DNA of 64,000 nucleotides from Albidovulum sediminis (GCF_025380365.1 NZ_JAOCQF010000003.1:62001-126000), one strand, 5' to 3'. Positions 1-9,447 are shown, counted from the stretch's first letter. Notes: generated by a model from the sequence alone, not told the origin. Translations and numbers: made by a program.

Positions 1-613
1 CCTGGGCACGGGCGGTCAGCCGGACCGAGCCGGTGGGCAACGCGAGGCCCCCCAGACGGGCGGCGAGCGCGCCGGCGTCGCCATCGCGCGGGGTCAGGTC
101 AAGTGACGCGCCAGCGGCATGCGCGACCTCCATCGCCCGCGTCGCGGCCTTGCCCCAGGCCGACATCAGCCGGCCGCGCAGCCAGCCCGGAAGCTCCTGC
201 GGCGGCAGCGCGGCGAAGTCGTCCACCGGGTAGTCCGCCACGCGGCGCAGGACGGCATTCGCAAGACCGGCATACCCCTCCAGCGCGCGCCCGCCCTTCC
301 GGATCGCGTCCACCGCAGAGCTGACGACACCATGCGCCTGCGCGCCCTCGCCCAGGATCTCGGCCGTTGCCACGCGCAGAACGGCATGGACCATGGGCGG
401 CGGCGCCTTGCGCAGAAGTGGCTTGAGCACGCGGTCCACCGGACCCAGCCGCCGAAGGGTCACAAGCGCGAGACGCTGGGCGCGCGCACGCTCCCCCGCC
501 GGAAGCGGGTCGAGCGCGCCGCGGGCGATCTGGTCGGCCAGAGTGCAGCGGTCATTCAGAACCCCGGCCACCAGCCCCGCTGCAACCGTCCGTGCCGTCA
601 TGCCGTGCTGCAT
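1..613 (-). CDS. rsmB: 16S rRNA (cytosine-967 C5)-methyltransferase, N-terminal part (window edge)
   Basis: The reverse strand is open from an ATG at 613 to the window edge, giving about 204 N-terminal residues. The start reads MQHGMTARTVAAGLV and is followed by a helical NusB-like region with ARAQRLALVTLRRLG and GVVSSAVDAIRKGG, as in the RNA-binding N-terminal domain of RsmB/Fmu proteins. The SAM-binding methyltransferase domain would lie outside the window. A run of six G residues seven bases upstream of 613 makes that start better than the ATG at 601. RsmB methylates C967 of 16S rRNA in the cytoplasm. The assignment rests only on the N-terminal domain, so another NusB-domain methyltransferase is possible. 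Confidence 0.75.
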   Translation of the reverse strand, partial: MQHGMTARTVAAGLVAGVLNDRCTLADQIARGALDPLPAGERARAQRLALVTLRRLGPVDRVLKPLLRKAPPPMVHAVLRVATAEILGEGAQAHGVVSSAVDAIRKGGRALEGYAGLANAVLRRVADYPVDDFAALPPQELPGWLRGRLMSAWGKAATRAMEVAHAAGASLDLTPRDGDAGALAARLGGLALPTGSVRLTARAQ

Positions 614-699
614 CGATATGCCCCCCGGGCCTTGCCCCGTCCGGGTCAGGGCGTATAACAGGCGCAGGCACCAGACAAGGAACGAGAAGGGAAGGTCAT

Positions 700-879
700 A
701 TGTCCGCGCCCGAAAAGCCCGCGCTTCCACCTGCCGCCATCCGCGCGCTGACCGAGGCAGAGCAAAGGCGCAAGGCCGCTGCCGGGCTTGACCTTCCGTC
801 GGAACTGGGCGGGCGCGACGGCCCGGAACCGGTGCGCTACGGTGACTGGGAGAAGAAGGGAATCGCCATCGATTTCTGA
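700..879 (+). CDS. DUF1674 / succinate dehydrogenase assembly factor 4-like small protein
   Basis: This 59-residue protein ends in the family signature: a GGRDGPEPVRYGDWEKKG stretch closing with IDF at the C-terminus. That matches DUF1674, the bacterial relatives of mitochondrial SDHAF4, which help flavinylated SdhA assemble into succinate dehydrogenase. The ATG at 700 follows a purine-rich AGAAGGGAAGG, and the N-terminal half is a low-complexity Ala/Pro segment, as is usual. It is divergent from rsmB and convergent with dapB. The family call is strong from the C-terminus. The assembly role is known for the eukaryotic family and is inferred here. Confidence 0.85.
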   Translation: MSAPEKPALPPAAIRALTEAEQRRKAAAGLDLPSELGGRDGPEPVRYGDWEKKGIAIDF

Positions 880-920
880 GCCCCGCTCGGCGCCGGACGG
901 GGCGCCCGAGGGGTCAGGTG

Positions 921-1739
921 TCAAAGCCCCAGCACGTCGATCATGTCGTATTCGCCCGGCTTCCTGTCCTGACCCCACAAAGCGGCCCGCAAGGCTCCGC
1001 GCGCAAAGATCGCCCGGTCGGTCGCCAGATGGCGCAGGACGATACGCTCACCATCGGCGGCGAAGATGACGTCGTGTTCGCCGACCACATCGCCGCCGCG
1101 CACCACCGCAAAACCGATGTCGCCACGGCGGCGCGGGCCGGTGACCCCCTCGCGGCCACGCGCGCGATGCGCCTCAAGCTCGACGCCGCGCCCCGCGGCC
1201 GCAGCCGTTCCCAGCATCAGGGCCGTGCCGGACGGGGCGTCCACCTTCATCCGGTGATGCGCCTCGACGATCTCGATGTCCCAGTCGTCGTCCAATGCGG
1301 CGGCGACCTTCCGCGCAAGCTGCGCCAGAAGGTTCACGCCAAGGCTCATGTTGCCGGCGCGGACGATGACGGCATGGCGCGCTGCGGCCCGGATCCGTTC
1401 CAGATCCACAGGCGCGAACCCGGTGGTGCCGATGACGTGCACCGCACGCGCCTGCGCGGCGAGCGCGGCAAACTCCACGCTGGCGGCGGGAGAGGTGAAG
1501 TCGATCACCGCCTGCGCCTTCGCAAAGGCTTCGAGCGGGTCATCGGTGACGGCGATGCCCAGGGCTGCGCCGCCGGTGACGGTTCCGGCATCCTGTCCGA
1601 TCCAGGGATGGCCCTCGCGGACCAGCGCGCCGACCAGGCGCGCCTTGGGGGATGCGGCGACGTGTTTCACCAGCATCTGGCCCATCCGGCCGGATGCGCC
1701 GGTGATGACGATGCCGGGAATGGGGGCGCCTTCGCTCAT
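921..1739 (-). CDS. dapB: 4-hydroxy-tetrahydrodipicolinate reductase
   Basis: At 272 residues this matches the usual DapB length. It has the N-terminal dinucleotide-binding motif GASGRMGQ, the GTTGF segment of the active-site loop, and the catalytic signature [19 protein letters not shown] with its paired histidines and lysine. It reduces 4-hydroxy-tetrahydrodipicolinate in the diaminopimelate/lysine pathway in the cytoplasm. The ATG at 1739 is preceded by AAAGG at suitable distance; an upstream in-frame extension has no comparable ribosome site. It is divergent from rbfA. Confidence 0.96.
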   Translation of the reverse strand: MSEGAPIPGIVITGASGRMGQMLVKHVAASPKARLVGALVREGHPWIGQDAGTVTGGAALGIAVTDDPLEAFAKAQAVIDFTSPAASVEFAALAAQARAVHVIGTTGFAPVDLERIRAAARHAVIVRAGNMSLGVNLLAQLARKVAAALDDDWDIEIVEAHHRMKVDAPSGTALMLGTAAAAGRGVELEAHRARGREGVTGPRRRGDIGFAVVRGGDVVGEHDVIFAADGERIVLRHLATDRAIFARGALRAALWGQDRKPGEYDMIDVLGL

Positions 1740-1838
1740 GGGGGGACCTTTCGCCTGTCGCGGGCCAGCTTTAGCCGGTGGAACGCCGGTTGGCAAAGGG
1801 CCGTTGCACCCCCGGGGCCATTGGACTAAATCACGCGC

Positions 1839-2276
1839 ATGGCGCAGAACCGCTTCCCCCCCACGTCCGGCCCGTCGCAGCGGCAGTTGCGCGTTGGCGA
1901 GTTGATCCGCCGGACCCTGGCCGATGTACTGGCGCGCGGGGATGTCCACGACCCGGAACTCACCCGCTTTTCCATCACCGTGGGGGAGGTGCGCTGTTCG
2001 CCGGACCTGAAGGTGGCGATGGTCTACGTCCTGCCGCTGGGCGGCCGCGACGCCGATGCGGCCCTTGTGGCCCTTCAGCGCAACAAGAGTGAACTGCGCC
2101 GCCTTACCGCAAAGGCGATGACGCTGAAGTTCGCCCCCGAACTTCGCTTCATGCTGGACGAAACCTTCGACAAGCTCGACGATACGCGGCGCATGTTCTC
2201 GGAAGAACGTGTCCGGCGCGATGTCGAAAAACGCGCGGAAGACCCGCGCGAAGCGGACGATGACGCGGACGGCTGA
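1839..2276 (+). CDS. rbfA: 30S ribosome-binding factor A
   Basis: This 145-residue protein has the KH-like RbfA fold signature: [18 protein letters not shown] at the N-terminus, then [19 protein letters not shown], and [16 protein letters not shown] near residue 105. It acts in late 16S rRNA processing and 30S maturation. The C-terminus is short, acidic and basic mixed, as in alphaproteobacterial homologues. Its last 17 bases overlap the start of the next gene, so the two are probably translationally coupled, and truB follows. rbfA-truB linkage is common and supports the call. Confidence 0.95.
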   Translation: MAQNRFPPTSGPSQRQLRVGELIRRTLADVLARGDVHDPELTRFSITVGEVRCSPDLKVAMVYVLPLGGRDADAALVALQRNKSELRRLTAKAMTLKFAPELRFMLDETFDKLDDTRRMFSEERVRRDVEKRAEDPREADDDADG

Positions 2277-3015
2277 ATTCGCGCTGGCCGCGGCCCTGAC
2301 GCTCCTGTCCATGCCGGCGCTGGCGGCGGAGTGTCAAAGCCTGACCGCCGAGGGGAACGGCTATGCGGTGTGCGAGGCGCATCGGGGCGATGACCTGCGG
2401 CTTTTCCTGGACAATGCCGAGGGGCAGCGCCTTGGCACCTTCGACCGGGTCGAGGAGAAGGTCGCCGCCGAGGGCAAGACGCTGGCCTTCGCCATGAACG
2501 CCGGCATGTATCACCCCGACCGCTCGCCCGTGGGTTACTACGTCGAGGACGCAGAGGAGAAGTCGCGCCTTGTCCGGTCCGCGGGGCCGGGAAATTTCGG
2601 CCTGCTGCCGAACGGGATCTTCTGCATCCTCGACGACGGCTTCTCGGTCCAGGAAACGCTCGCCTTCGACGCCGCGCGGCCTGCGTGCCGGTTTGCGACG
2701 CAGTCCGGGCCGATGCTGGTGATCTCTGGCGCTCTGCATCCGCGGTTCCTGACGGAAAGCGATTCCCGCTTCATCCGGAACGGCGTCGGCGTCTCGGCGG
2801 ACGGCCAGACGGCCTATTTCCTGATGTCGGACGGGCCGGTGACGTTTCACGAATTCGCAAGCGTGTTCCGGGATGTCCTGAACGTGCCCGACGCGCTCTA
2901 CTTCGATGGCAACATCTCGCGCCTCTATGCCCCGAGCCTGAGGCGGGACGATTTCGGCTTTCCCATGGGGCCAATCGTGGGACTCGTCGTGCCTGCGGAC
3001 TCCGGCGGCAATTGA
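2260..3015 (+). CDS. Secreted phosphodiester glycosidase (NAGPA/DUF2233 family)
   Basis: The 251-residue product starts at an ATG inside the end of rbfA and has a clear signal peptide ([17 protein letters not shown]). The mature part carries NAGPA-domain features: [11 protein letters not shown] near residue 85, a [11 protein letters not shown] segment, SGPMLV, and FDGNISRLY near the C-terminus. Bacterial members are predicted to cleave sugar phosphodiesters in the periplasm; the substrate here is unknown. A longer start at 2209 would bury the signal peptide behind a basic tail. The placement between rbfA and truB appears to be operon insertion, not a functional link. Confidence 0.85.
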   Translation: MTRTAEFALAAALTLLSMPALAAECQSLTAEGNGYAVCEAHRGDDLRLFLDNAEGQRLGTFDRVEEKVAAEGKTLAFAMNAGMYHPDRSPVGYYVEDAEEKSRLVRSAGPGNFGLLPNGIFCILDDGFSVQETLAFDAARPACRFATQSGPMLVISGALHPRFLTESDSRFIRNGVGVSADGQTAYFLMSDGPVTFHEFASVFRDVLNVPDALYFDGNISRLYAPSLRRDDFGFPMGPIVGLVVPADSGGN

Positions 3016-3067
3016 CGCCGGTCCAATCCTTCGATACGGGGCGGGCCTCACCAAAGGCGGACGGACC

Positions 3068-3970
3068 ATGGCACGCAAGTCGGGGCGCGACATTTCGGGG
3101 TGGCTGGTGGTCGACAAGCCTGCAGGCATGACCTCGACCGCAGTCGTCAACAAGGTGCGCTGGGCCCTGAACGCGAAGAAGGCAGGCCACGCGGGCACGC
3201 TTGACCCTGCGGCGACCGGGGTGCTGGCGGTGGCGCTGGGCGAGGCGACGAAGACGGTGCCCTACATCACCGACGCGCTGAAATGCTATCGCTTCGCGAT
3301 CCGGCTGGGCGCGGCCACGAATACCGACGACGCCGAGGGCGAGGTCATCGCCACCGCGTCACTGCGCCCGTCGGATGCCGAGATCGAGGCGGCCCTTGCC
3401 GCCTTCCGGGGCGAGATCATGCAGGTTCCGCCGCAGTTCTCGGCGGTGAAGGTCGACGGCGAACGCGCCTATGCGCTGGCCCGCGCGGGTGAGGACATGG
3501 ACCTTGCGGCGCGACCGCTCTGGGTCGAGTCGCTCGTGCTCAAGGCCCGGCCCGACGCCGACACGGCCGAACTCGAGATGGTGTGCGGCAAGGGCGGCTA
3601 CGTCCGCTCGATCGCGCGCGACCTCGGGCAGGCGTTGGGGTGCCTTGGCCATGTGCTCTGGCTCAGGCGGGAATGGTCGGGGCCGTTCGAGGCCAGCGAC
3701 GGCGTCGGCATCGAGACGATCGAGCGCGAGGCCCGGACCGACGCCCTCGAGGCGCGGCTCCTGCCACTCGAGGTCGGGCTGGCGGACCTGCCGGAACTGA
3801 GGGCGACGCCCGAGGGGGCCGCGCGGCTGCGGAACGGCAATCCGGGGATGGTCTTCGCCTCCGACGTCGAGTGGGGCGAGGAGGCCTGGGCCAGCCATCA
3901 GGGTCGGGCGGTCGCCGTCGGCGTCTACAAGTCCGGAGAGCTGCACCCGAGCCGGGTGTTCAACCTGTGA
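3068..3970 (+). CDS. truB: tRNA pseudouridine(55) synthase
   Basis: This 300-residue protein has the TruB catalytic block [14 protein letters not shown], with the active-site aspartate, at about residues 39-52. It opens with [14 protein letters not shown], and the downstream motif [17 protein letters not shown] is also typical. It makes Psi55 in the T-loop of tRNAs. The C-terminal part has the usual TruB extension. It is the last gene of the rbfA group and runs into a GC-rich palindromic repeat at 3976 that may act as its terminator. Confidence 0.96.
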   Translation: MARKSGRDISGWLVVDKPAGMTSTAVVNKVRWALNAKKAGHAGTLDPAATGVLAVALGEATKTVPYITDALKCYRFAIRLGAATNTDDAEGEVIATASLRPSDAEIEAALAAFRGEIMQVPPQFSAVKVDGERAYALARAGEDMDLAARPLWVESLVLKARPDADTAELEMVCGKGGYVRSIARDLGQALGCLGHVLWLRREWSGPFEASDGVGIETIEREARTDALEARLLPLEVGLADLPELRATPEGAARLRNGNPGMVFASDVEWGEEAWASHQGRAVAVGVYKSGELHPSRVFNL

Positions 3971-3975
3971 CCGCG

Positions 3976-4023
3976 CCGGGGGCGCTGCCCCCGGACCCCC
4001 GGGATACTTGGGAAAAGAAGAAG
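3976..4023. repeat. Dispersed GC-rich intergenic palindrome (copy 1)
   Basis: A perfect hairpin (CCGGGGGCGC with TGCCCCCGG) is followed by ACCCCCGGGATACTTGGG and an AAAAGAAGAAG tail. It lies in the gap between the converging ends of truB and the flavin oxidoreductase. The first 36 bases are identical to the copy at 57311. Related versions lie at 50759-50798 and, inverted, at 57470-57541. Its position suggests a terminator or REP-like element. Confidence 0.8.
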
Positions 4024-4024
4024 A

Positions 4025-6001
4025 TCAGAGCGCGAGGCCGGTCTTGCGTCCCTCGTGGAAGGCGTAGGGTGCGTGGCGGGGTGCGGCCGCGTCGCCGATC
4101 AGGTGGGTTTCGACATCGGCGAGGTCCGCCGACAGCGGATCGAAGGCGCGGTTGGTCGTCGACAGCACAAGCGCGCTGGCCGCGAGACGCGTTTCTTCGC
4201 CGGTCAGCAGGTTGCGCACCGTCGCTGCGTCGCCGTGCCATTCGGCAACGAGGTGTTCGGTCAGGAAAGTGACTCCCAGCCGTGCAAGCCGCGGGCGCAG
4301 GCCGATATCGGCGGAGGTCCGGGCCAGTTCCTTGCCGATGAACGGTTCGGGCGTGACGATGGTCACCCGGTGGCCGCGCTCGGCCATGGCCCAGGCGGTG
4401 CCGAGGCCGCGCCAGCTGCCGCCCTCGTCATAGAGAAGGACCGTTTCACCCAGCTTCGCCTCACGCCCCATCACGTCCTCGGGCGCCCAGACATTACCAA
4501 GATCGATGCCGGGAAGCCGGTCGGCGCCGGGCATCCAGCGCTGGAAGCCGTCGGGATCGGGCAGCGATCCAGTGGCCAACACCACGGCGTCGGGCGACAG
4601 CGCGCGGATGTCGCCGGGTTCGGCGTAGGTATTCAGGTGCAGCCGGACCTGGAGCTTTTCGAACTGGCGTTCATACCAGTCGAGCAGGTCGAGGATCTGG
4701 CCGCGGCGGGGCTGTTCGCCGGCAAGCCGGAACTGGCCACCGACCCTTGGCTGCGCCTCGAAAAGATCGACGCGGTGGCCGCGTTCGGCAGCGACCCGCG
4801 CGGCTTCGAGCCCGGCGGGACCCGCCCCGACGACGACGATGCGGCGCGGTCTGGCGGCTGGCGTGAAGCGGTCCCCGCCCCATTCGAACTCTCGCCCCGC
4901 CGAGGGGTTGATGAGGCAGGAAATCCAGTAGTCGCGGGAGCGCCGGCCCCAGCACATCTGGTTGCAGGAAATGCAGCCGCGGACGTCTTCCGCCCGGCCC
5001 TCGGCGGTCTTGCGTGCCAGATGCGGGTCGGCGATCTGGCCGCGGACGATCGAGACCATGTCGGCCTGCCCGCTGGCGATGATGGCTTCGGCGTTCTCGG
5101 GCGTCCTGACATGGGCCTCGGAGGTGACCTTGGCGTGGCGGACGATCTTCCGCAGTTCCTCGGTGAAGGGGGCGGTCAGCTTTTCACCATAAAGGAAGGT
5201 CGGCATCAGCCGCTCGAAGTCGAGATAGCCGCCATGGCCGCAGGTCACATAGTCGATGTGGCCGGTGGCGTCGTGCATCGCCACGATCTCTGCCAGCGAT
5301 TCGCCCTGAAGCAGGACATCGTGCGAATCCGAGGTCGAGATGGCGAGGCCGATGATGAAGTCCTCGCCGCAGGCGCGGCGGATGCCCTCGATGATCGTGC
5401 GCGACAGGCGGGTGCGGTTTTCCAGGCTTCCTCCCCACCTGTCGTCGCGCCGGTTGGACCAAGGTGTCCAGAACTGGTCCAGCAGAGAGTGGTAGGCGGC
5501 CCAGACCTCGACCCCCTGGAAACCGGCCTTATGGCAGCGGACTGCGGCGGCGACATGCGCGTCGATCAGTTCCTCGATCTCCGCCTCGGTCATGGCGTGG
5601 GAGCCGTCGCTGTCGTGGTAGGATGGCCCCCCTGACGGGCCCCAGTGCGGCGCGAAGCTGAGGTCGGAATCGCCATGCGCGCCGATGTGGTAAAGCTGCT
5701 GCAGGATGACGGCCCCGGCCTCCTTCACCGGCTCGGTCACCTTGCGGAAATGGGGGATGACCTCGTCGGTCCCGTGCAGGAAGTTGCCGCGGGTCAGGAC
5801 GCCGGTCCGGTGCACCGGCATGGGTTCGGCCACGATCATTCCCGCCCCGCCCAGCGCGCGTTCCAGGAGGTAGGCCGCGAAACGCGGGCCGGGCAGACCC
5901 ATGTCGGACATGTTCGCGGTATGGGCGCCGAAGACGATGCGGTTGCGCAGCGTGTGGCCGCGCAGCCGGATCGGGGACAGGAGGTGGCGGTGCCCGGTCA
6001 T
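4025..6001 (-). CDS. Old-yellow-enzyme/TMADH-like NADH:flavin oxidoreductase, probable N-methyl amine or N-methylproline demethylase
   Basis: This 658-residue protein has the trimethylamine-dehydrogenase layout. An FMN-binding TIM barrel (about 1-340) is followed by a 4Fe-4S cluster motif CISCNQMC plus a later Cys in WISCLINP. Two dinucleotide-binding domains come next, the first opening with VVVGAGPAGLEAARVAAERG. The barrel has QQLYHIG and YHSLLDQFWTPW next to the conserved RWGGSLENR. In TMADH the residues at this site are Tyr-Gly-Ala-His; here the tyrosine and histidine sit in a shifted AAYHS order, which suggests a different amine. Family members include TMADH, dimethylamine dehydrogenase and the stachydrine enzymes StcD/HpbA. 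The MttB-family and sarcosine-oxidase-type neighbours fit methyl-amine or betaine catabolism. The substrate is inferred. Confidence 0.85.
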   Translation of the reverse strand: MTGHRHLLSPIRLRGHTLRNRIVFGAHTANMSDMGLPGPRFAAYLLERALGGAGMIVAEPMPVHRTGVLTRGNFLHGTDEVIPHFRKVTEPVKEAGAVILQQLYHIGAHGDSDLSFAPHWGPSGGPSYHDSDGSHAMTEAEIEELIDAHVAAAVRCHKAGFQGVEVWAAYHSLLDQFWTPWSNRRDDRWGGSLENRTRLSRTIIEGIRRACGEDFIIGLAISTSDSHDVLLQGESLAEIVAMHDATGHIDYVTCGHGGYLDFERLMPTFLYGEKLTAPFTEELRKIVRHAKVTSEAHVRTPENAEAIIASGQADMVSIVRGQIADPHLARKTAEGRAEDVRGCISCNQMCWGRRSRDYWISCLINPSAGREFEWGGDRFTPAARPRRIVVVGAGPAGLEAARVAAERGHRVDLFEAQPRVGGQFRLAGEQPRRGQILDLLDWYERQFEKLQVRLHLNTYAEPGDIRALSPDAVVLATGSLPDPDGFQRWMPGADRLPGIDLGNVWAPEDVMGREAKLGETVLLYDEGGSWRGLGTAWAMAERGHRVTIVTPEPFIGKELARTSADIGLRPRLARLGVTFLTEHLVAEWHGDAATVRNLLTGEETRLAASALVLSTTNRAFDPLSADLADVETHLIGDAAAPRHAPYAFHEGRKTGLAL

Positions 6002-6106
6002 GTCGCTTCCCTCGGGGTGATCGCGCGGGCTCTCTGCTGTCGCCTTTCCTCCCCCGGCGTGGGGAGGCGATGGGGGCGGGGGACGGCCTGCCCCGCGGTC
6101 TCTCCC

Positions 6107-7654
6107 TCAGTACCAGGCATCGGCCATCTCCGACTTCCGGCGCGCGACGAAGTCCTTCAGCGCCTCATCGAGGCCCTCGTCCATCGCCGGCGCCTCATAC
6201 TCGCGAAGCCGCTGCTTCCAGAGCCGGTTCGCGCGGGTCGCGGCATCGTCGCTGCCCGCAAGCTCCCACTGCTCGAAGGGGGAATTGTCGGCCGTCTCGC
6301 TGTCCCAGTAGGCGGTTTCGTAGTTGGCCAGTGTGTGCGCGGAGCCGAAGAAGTGGTTGCCCGGCCCGACCTCGGCAAAGGCGCCCTCAGCCAGCTGGTT
6401 GTCGTCGACCGTGACCCCGTCGAGATAGGTGTGCAGCGCCCCGCAAAGGTCGGCGTCGAGCATGAACTTCTCGTAGGACATGCTGAGCAGCCCGTCGAGG
6501 AAGCCCGCGGCGTGGAGGATGAAGTTCGCGCCGCAGTGGACGGCCGCCAGCATCGACATGGTGCCCTCGGTCATCGCCTGGGCATCGGGCAGCTTCGAGG
6601 TGGTGAAGTTGCCCGAACAGCGCAAGGGCAGGTCCAGGCGGCGGCAAAGCTGGCCCACGACCATCGAGCCGATCGCAGGTTCGGGCGTGCCGAAGGTGGG
6701 CGAGCCGGTCCTGAGCTGGGTCGAGGACAGGAAGTTGCCGAAGATCACCGGCGCGCCCTTGCGTTCCAGCTGCGTCAGCGCACAGCCGGCCATGGTTTCG
6801 GCAAGGCTCTGGGCAATGGCGCCGGCGTTCGTGACGGGCCCCATCGCGCCGCCCAGGATGAAGGGCACGATGACCGCGGCCTGGTTGGCGCGTGCATAGG
6901 CCCTGAGCGACTTCGTCATCGTCCCGTCCCAGACCAGGGGCGAGTTCACGTTGACGTTGCCGAGGATGACGCAGTTTTCCTCCACGAAGTCGCGGCCGAA
7001 GGCGATGCGCGCCATCTCGATCGAATCCTCGCTGCGCTCCTCGGCGGTGACCGAGCCCATGAAGCAGCGGTCGGAATAACGCAGGTGCGCATAGACCATG
7101 TCGAGGTGGCGCTTGTTCACCGGAACGTCGGTCGGTTCGCAGATCGTCCCGCCGGAATGGTGGAACCACGGCGAGGATTGCGCCAGCTTGATGAAATTCT
7201 GGAAGTCCTGAAGCGTGCCGAAGCGGCGCCCGCGATCAAGGTCCATGACGAAGGGCGACCCGTAGGCGGGCGCGAAGACAACGCTGTTTCCGCCGATGCG
7301 GATGGAGTTCGCCGGGTTGCGGGCGTGCTGGATGAACTCCGCCGGGGCGAAGCGCAGGATCTCGCGCAGCATGCCGGGCTCGAATGTCACGCGCAGGCCG
7401 TCGATGCGCGCGCCCGCCCGGCGCCAGTGGTCCAGCGCCTCGGGGTCGTCGCGGAACTCTATCCCCGTCTCGGCCAGGATGCGGTCGGCCGCCGCCTCGA
7501 TCTTCAGCAGGTTCTCTTCCGACAGGATATCGTAGGTGGGGATGTTCCGGCTGATGTAGGGCCGCCCCGGTCCCGCCGACTTCTGCGCCCGTTCGCGCCG
7601 CCGCGCCTCGCGGCCGCCGTGGCGTGACCTTTGAACCGTCTCCTCAAGTGCCAT
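6107..7654 (-). CDS. MttB-family (trimethylamine methyltransferase-like) protein, non-pyrrolysine
   Basis: This 515-residue protein matches the MttB superfamily TIM barrel. Supporting segments are ILAETGIEFRDDPEALDHW near the N-terminus, a GPVTNAGAIAQSLAE run, and a glycine-rich C-terminal barrel half. The ORF is uninterrupted and contains no in-frame amber codon, so it is of the non-Pyl (MtgB-like) type, which in characterised members demethylates glycine betaine, proline betaine or carnitine onto a corrinoid protein. No corrinoid protein is visible nearby. The ATG at 7654 has a strong GGAGGGGGG site seven bases upstream, so the longer reading to 7729 is rejected. It lies co-directional with the demethylase and the aldehyde dehydrogenase. 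Confidence 0.88.
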   Translation of the reverse strand: MALEETVQRSRHGGREARRRERAQKSAGPGRPYISRNIPTYDILSEENLLKIEAAADRILAETGIEFRDDPEALDHWRRAGARIDGLRVTFEPGMLREILRFAPAEFIQHARNPANSIRIGGNSVVFAPAYGSPFVMDLDRGRRFGTLQDFQNFIKLAQSSPWFHHSGGTICEPTDVPVNKRHLDMVYAHLRYSDRCFMGSVTAEERSEDSIEMARIAFGRDFVEENCVILGNVNVNSPLVWDGTMTKSLRAYARANQAAVIVPFILGGAMGPVTNAGAIAQSLAETMAGCALTQLERKGAPVIFGNFLSSTQLRTGSPTFGTPEPAIGSMVVGQLCRRLDLPLRCSGNFTTSKLPDAQAMTEGTMSMLAAVHCGANFILHAAGFLDGLLSMSYEKFMLDADLCGALHTYLDGVTVDDNQLAEGAFAEVGPGNHFFGSAHTLANYETAYWDSETADNSPFEQWELAGSDDAATRANRLWKQRLREYEAPAMDEGLDEALKDFVARRKSEMADAWY

Positions 7655-7790
7655 GGGCCGTCCCCCCTCCGGAAGCGCGTTACCCTCGATCTTAGGGCGC
7701 GCGCCGCGCGATGGGGAAGTAGTTCGCACGACATTCCGAAGGGGCGAGATGTCGTTTTGCGTGGGTCATCGGTCGTTCGGCGCCGGCGCG

Positions 7791-7809
7791 GCGGGGGGCT
7801 GCCCCCCGC
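7791..7809. terminator. GC-rich hairpin between aldehyde dehydrogenase and MttB-family gene
   Basis: GCGGGGGG pairs with CCCCCCGC around a three-base loop just past the aldehyde dehydrogenase stop (reverse strand). There is no U-tract. It resembles the hairpin half of the dispersed palindromes but lacks the TACTTGG tail. Confidence 0.45.
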
Positions 7810-7824
7810 GCGCACCCGGCCCGG

Positions 7825-9276
7825 TCACTCGGCCGCGAGATCCGCGGTCCAGCCGGAAATTGCCTTGACCTCAAGGAACTCCTCGATCCCCCAGATGCCG
7901 CCCTCGCGCGCGCGGCCGGAGGCCTTGACGCCCCCGAAGGGCGCCCCGGCCCCGCGCGGCTTGCCGTTCATCTCGACCATGCCCGACTTCAGCGCCAGCG
8001 CCAGGCGGTTCGCCCGCGCGCCATCCTGGGTCTGGACGTAGTTCGTCAGGCCATAGGGTGTGTCGTTGGCGATCCTCACCGCCTCTGCCTCGTCCTCGAA
8101 CGGAATGATCGAAAGGACCGGGCCGAAGATTTCTTCCCGCTCGATGGTCATGCCGGGCCGCACGTCGGCAAAGACCGTCGGGCGCACGTAATAGCCCTTG
8201 TTCATCCCCTCTGGCAGCCCGAGGCCGCCGGCGACCAGCCGCGCGCCTTCGTCGATGCCCTTCTGGATGAGGCCCTGGATCTGATCCCACTGGCGTTTGT
8301 TGACGACAGGGCCGATGTGGCGCCCGTGTTCGGAGGCGGGGCCGACCTTGACCGCCTTCGCCACCTCTGCCGCCTCCTCAACCACGCGGTCATAGATCGA
8401 CCGCTCCACCAGCATCCGCGACGGCGCGTTGCAGCTTTGGCCGGTGTTGTTCATCATGTGCAGGACACCGCGCTTCACCGCCTTTTCATCGGCGTCGGCG
8501 AAGATCAGGTTCGCGCCCTTGCCGCCAAGCTCCAGCGCCACGCGCTTGAGCGTGTCGGACGCCGCCCTGGAAATCGCCCGGCCCGCGCGCGTCGACCCTG
8601 TGAAGGAGATCATCTCCACGTCGGGGTGGACCGAGAGTTGGGAGCCGACCCCGGCGCCATCGCCGTTGACGAGGTTGAAGACGCCGGCCGGCACACCCGC
8701 GTCATGGCAGAATTCCGCGAACAGCATCGCGTTCAGGGGGCTTTCCTCGGACGGCTTCAGCACGCAGGTGCAGCCCGCCAGCATCGCCGGAATGACCTTC
8801 AGCGCGATCTGGTTCACCGGCCAGTTCCACGGCGTGATCAGGCCGACGACGCCGATCGGTTCCAGCGCGATCATGGTGCCGGGGGCGTGGGCGCCAAGCG
8901 GCCGGACCCATTCGATCTCGTCGAAGGCGCGCAGGAAGTTGTTGGCATGCCACGGCAGGCAGGGCGCCTGCTGTTCCAGCGCGAAGTCGATCGGTGCACC
9001 CATCTCCATCGCGATGGCGCGGGCGAATTCCTCCTTCCGGGCCTCGTACTGATCGAGGATGCGAACGACGACCGCGCGGCGTTCCGCGGGCGATGTCGCG
9101 GCCCAGGCGGGGAAGGCGGCCCTGGCTGCGGCAACCGCCGCGTCGGTGTCGGCCTGATCGCCAAGCGAGATCACCGCGCAGGGCTCCTCCGTCGAGGGGT
9201 CGATCACCGCGCAGTCGCGGGGCCGCGCCGGTGATACCCATCTGCCGTTGATGTAGAATTCGCGCCTGTCGATCAT
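7825..9276 (-). CDS. NAD(P)-dependent aldehyde dehydrogenase
   Basis: This is a 483-residue member of the ALDH superfamily. It shows ITPWNWPVNQ (cofactor channel), SFTGSTRAGRAI, the catalytic glutamate in LELGGKGANL, and the catalytic cysteine in NNTGQSCNAPSRM, followed by EEIFGPVLSI. The ATG at 9276 opens with MIDRREFYINGRWVSP, a normal ALDH N-terminus, so the longer reading is not used. Betaine-aldehyde or formaldehyde-related oxidation would suit the amine neighbourhood, but the substrate cannot be read from the sequence. It is divergent from the peroxiredoxin. Confidence 0.93.
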   Translation of the reverse strand: MIDRREFYINGRWVSPARPRDCAVIDPSTEEPCAVISLGDQADTDAAVAAARAAFPAWAATSPAERRAVVVRILDQYEARKEEFARAIAMEMGAPIDFALEQQAPCLPWHANNFLRAFDEIEWVRPLGAHAPGTMIALEPIGVVGLITPWNWPVNQIALKVIPAMLAGCTCVLKPSEESPLNAMLFAEFCHDAGVPAGVFNLVNGDGAGVGSQLSVHPDVEMISFTGSTRAGRAISRAASDTLKRVALELGGKGANLIFADADEKAVKRGVLHMMNNTGQSCNAPSRMLVERSIYDRVVEEAAEVAKAVKVGPASEHGRHIGPVVNKRQWDQIQGLIQKGIDEGARLVAGGLGLPEGMNKGYYVRPTVFADVRPGMTIEREEIFGPVLSIIPFEDEAEAVRIANDTPYGLTNYVQTQDGARANRLALALKSGMVEMNGKPRGAGAPFGGVKASGRAREGGIWGIEEFLEVKAISGWTADLAAE

Positions 9277-9362
9277 GCTGCACCTCGCTTTCGGGCGCGG
9301 ACAGTGCCAGCCGCCCCGTTCCCGCGCAAGGCGTGAAACCAAATTTGATCATATTTTTCCGC

Positions 9363-9391
9363 TTGACGGCTGATCAACAGACTCGCGTTAT
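9363..9391 (+). promoter_or_regulatory. Sigma-70-like promoter candidate for peroxiredoxin
   Basis: TTGACG at 9363-9368 and CGTTAT at 9386-9391 are separated by 17 bases, upstream of the peroxiredoxin ATG at 9448, in a locally AT-rich stretch that also contains two TGATCA palindromes (about 9347 and 9371). The -10 match is weak. Confidence 0.45.
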
Positions 9392-9447
9392 CCGCATTGG
9401 CCGCACGCCCTGACCGAGTGGCGGATAACGGCAGGAAAGGAAACTCC

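Noticed and set aside
5645-7627. A 660-residue open frame on the + strand opposite the MttB-family and demethylase genes
   Set aside because: Shadow of genuine reverse-strand coding; no recognisable domain and unusual residue composition.
6107-7654. Pyrrolysine-containing trimethylamine methyltransferase
   Set aside because: The ORF has no in-frame amber codon, which argues for a non-Pyl family member.
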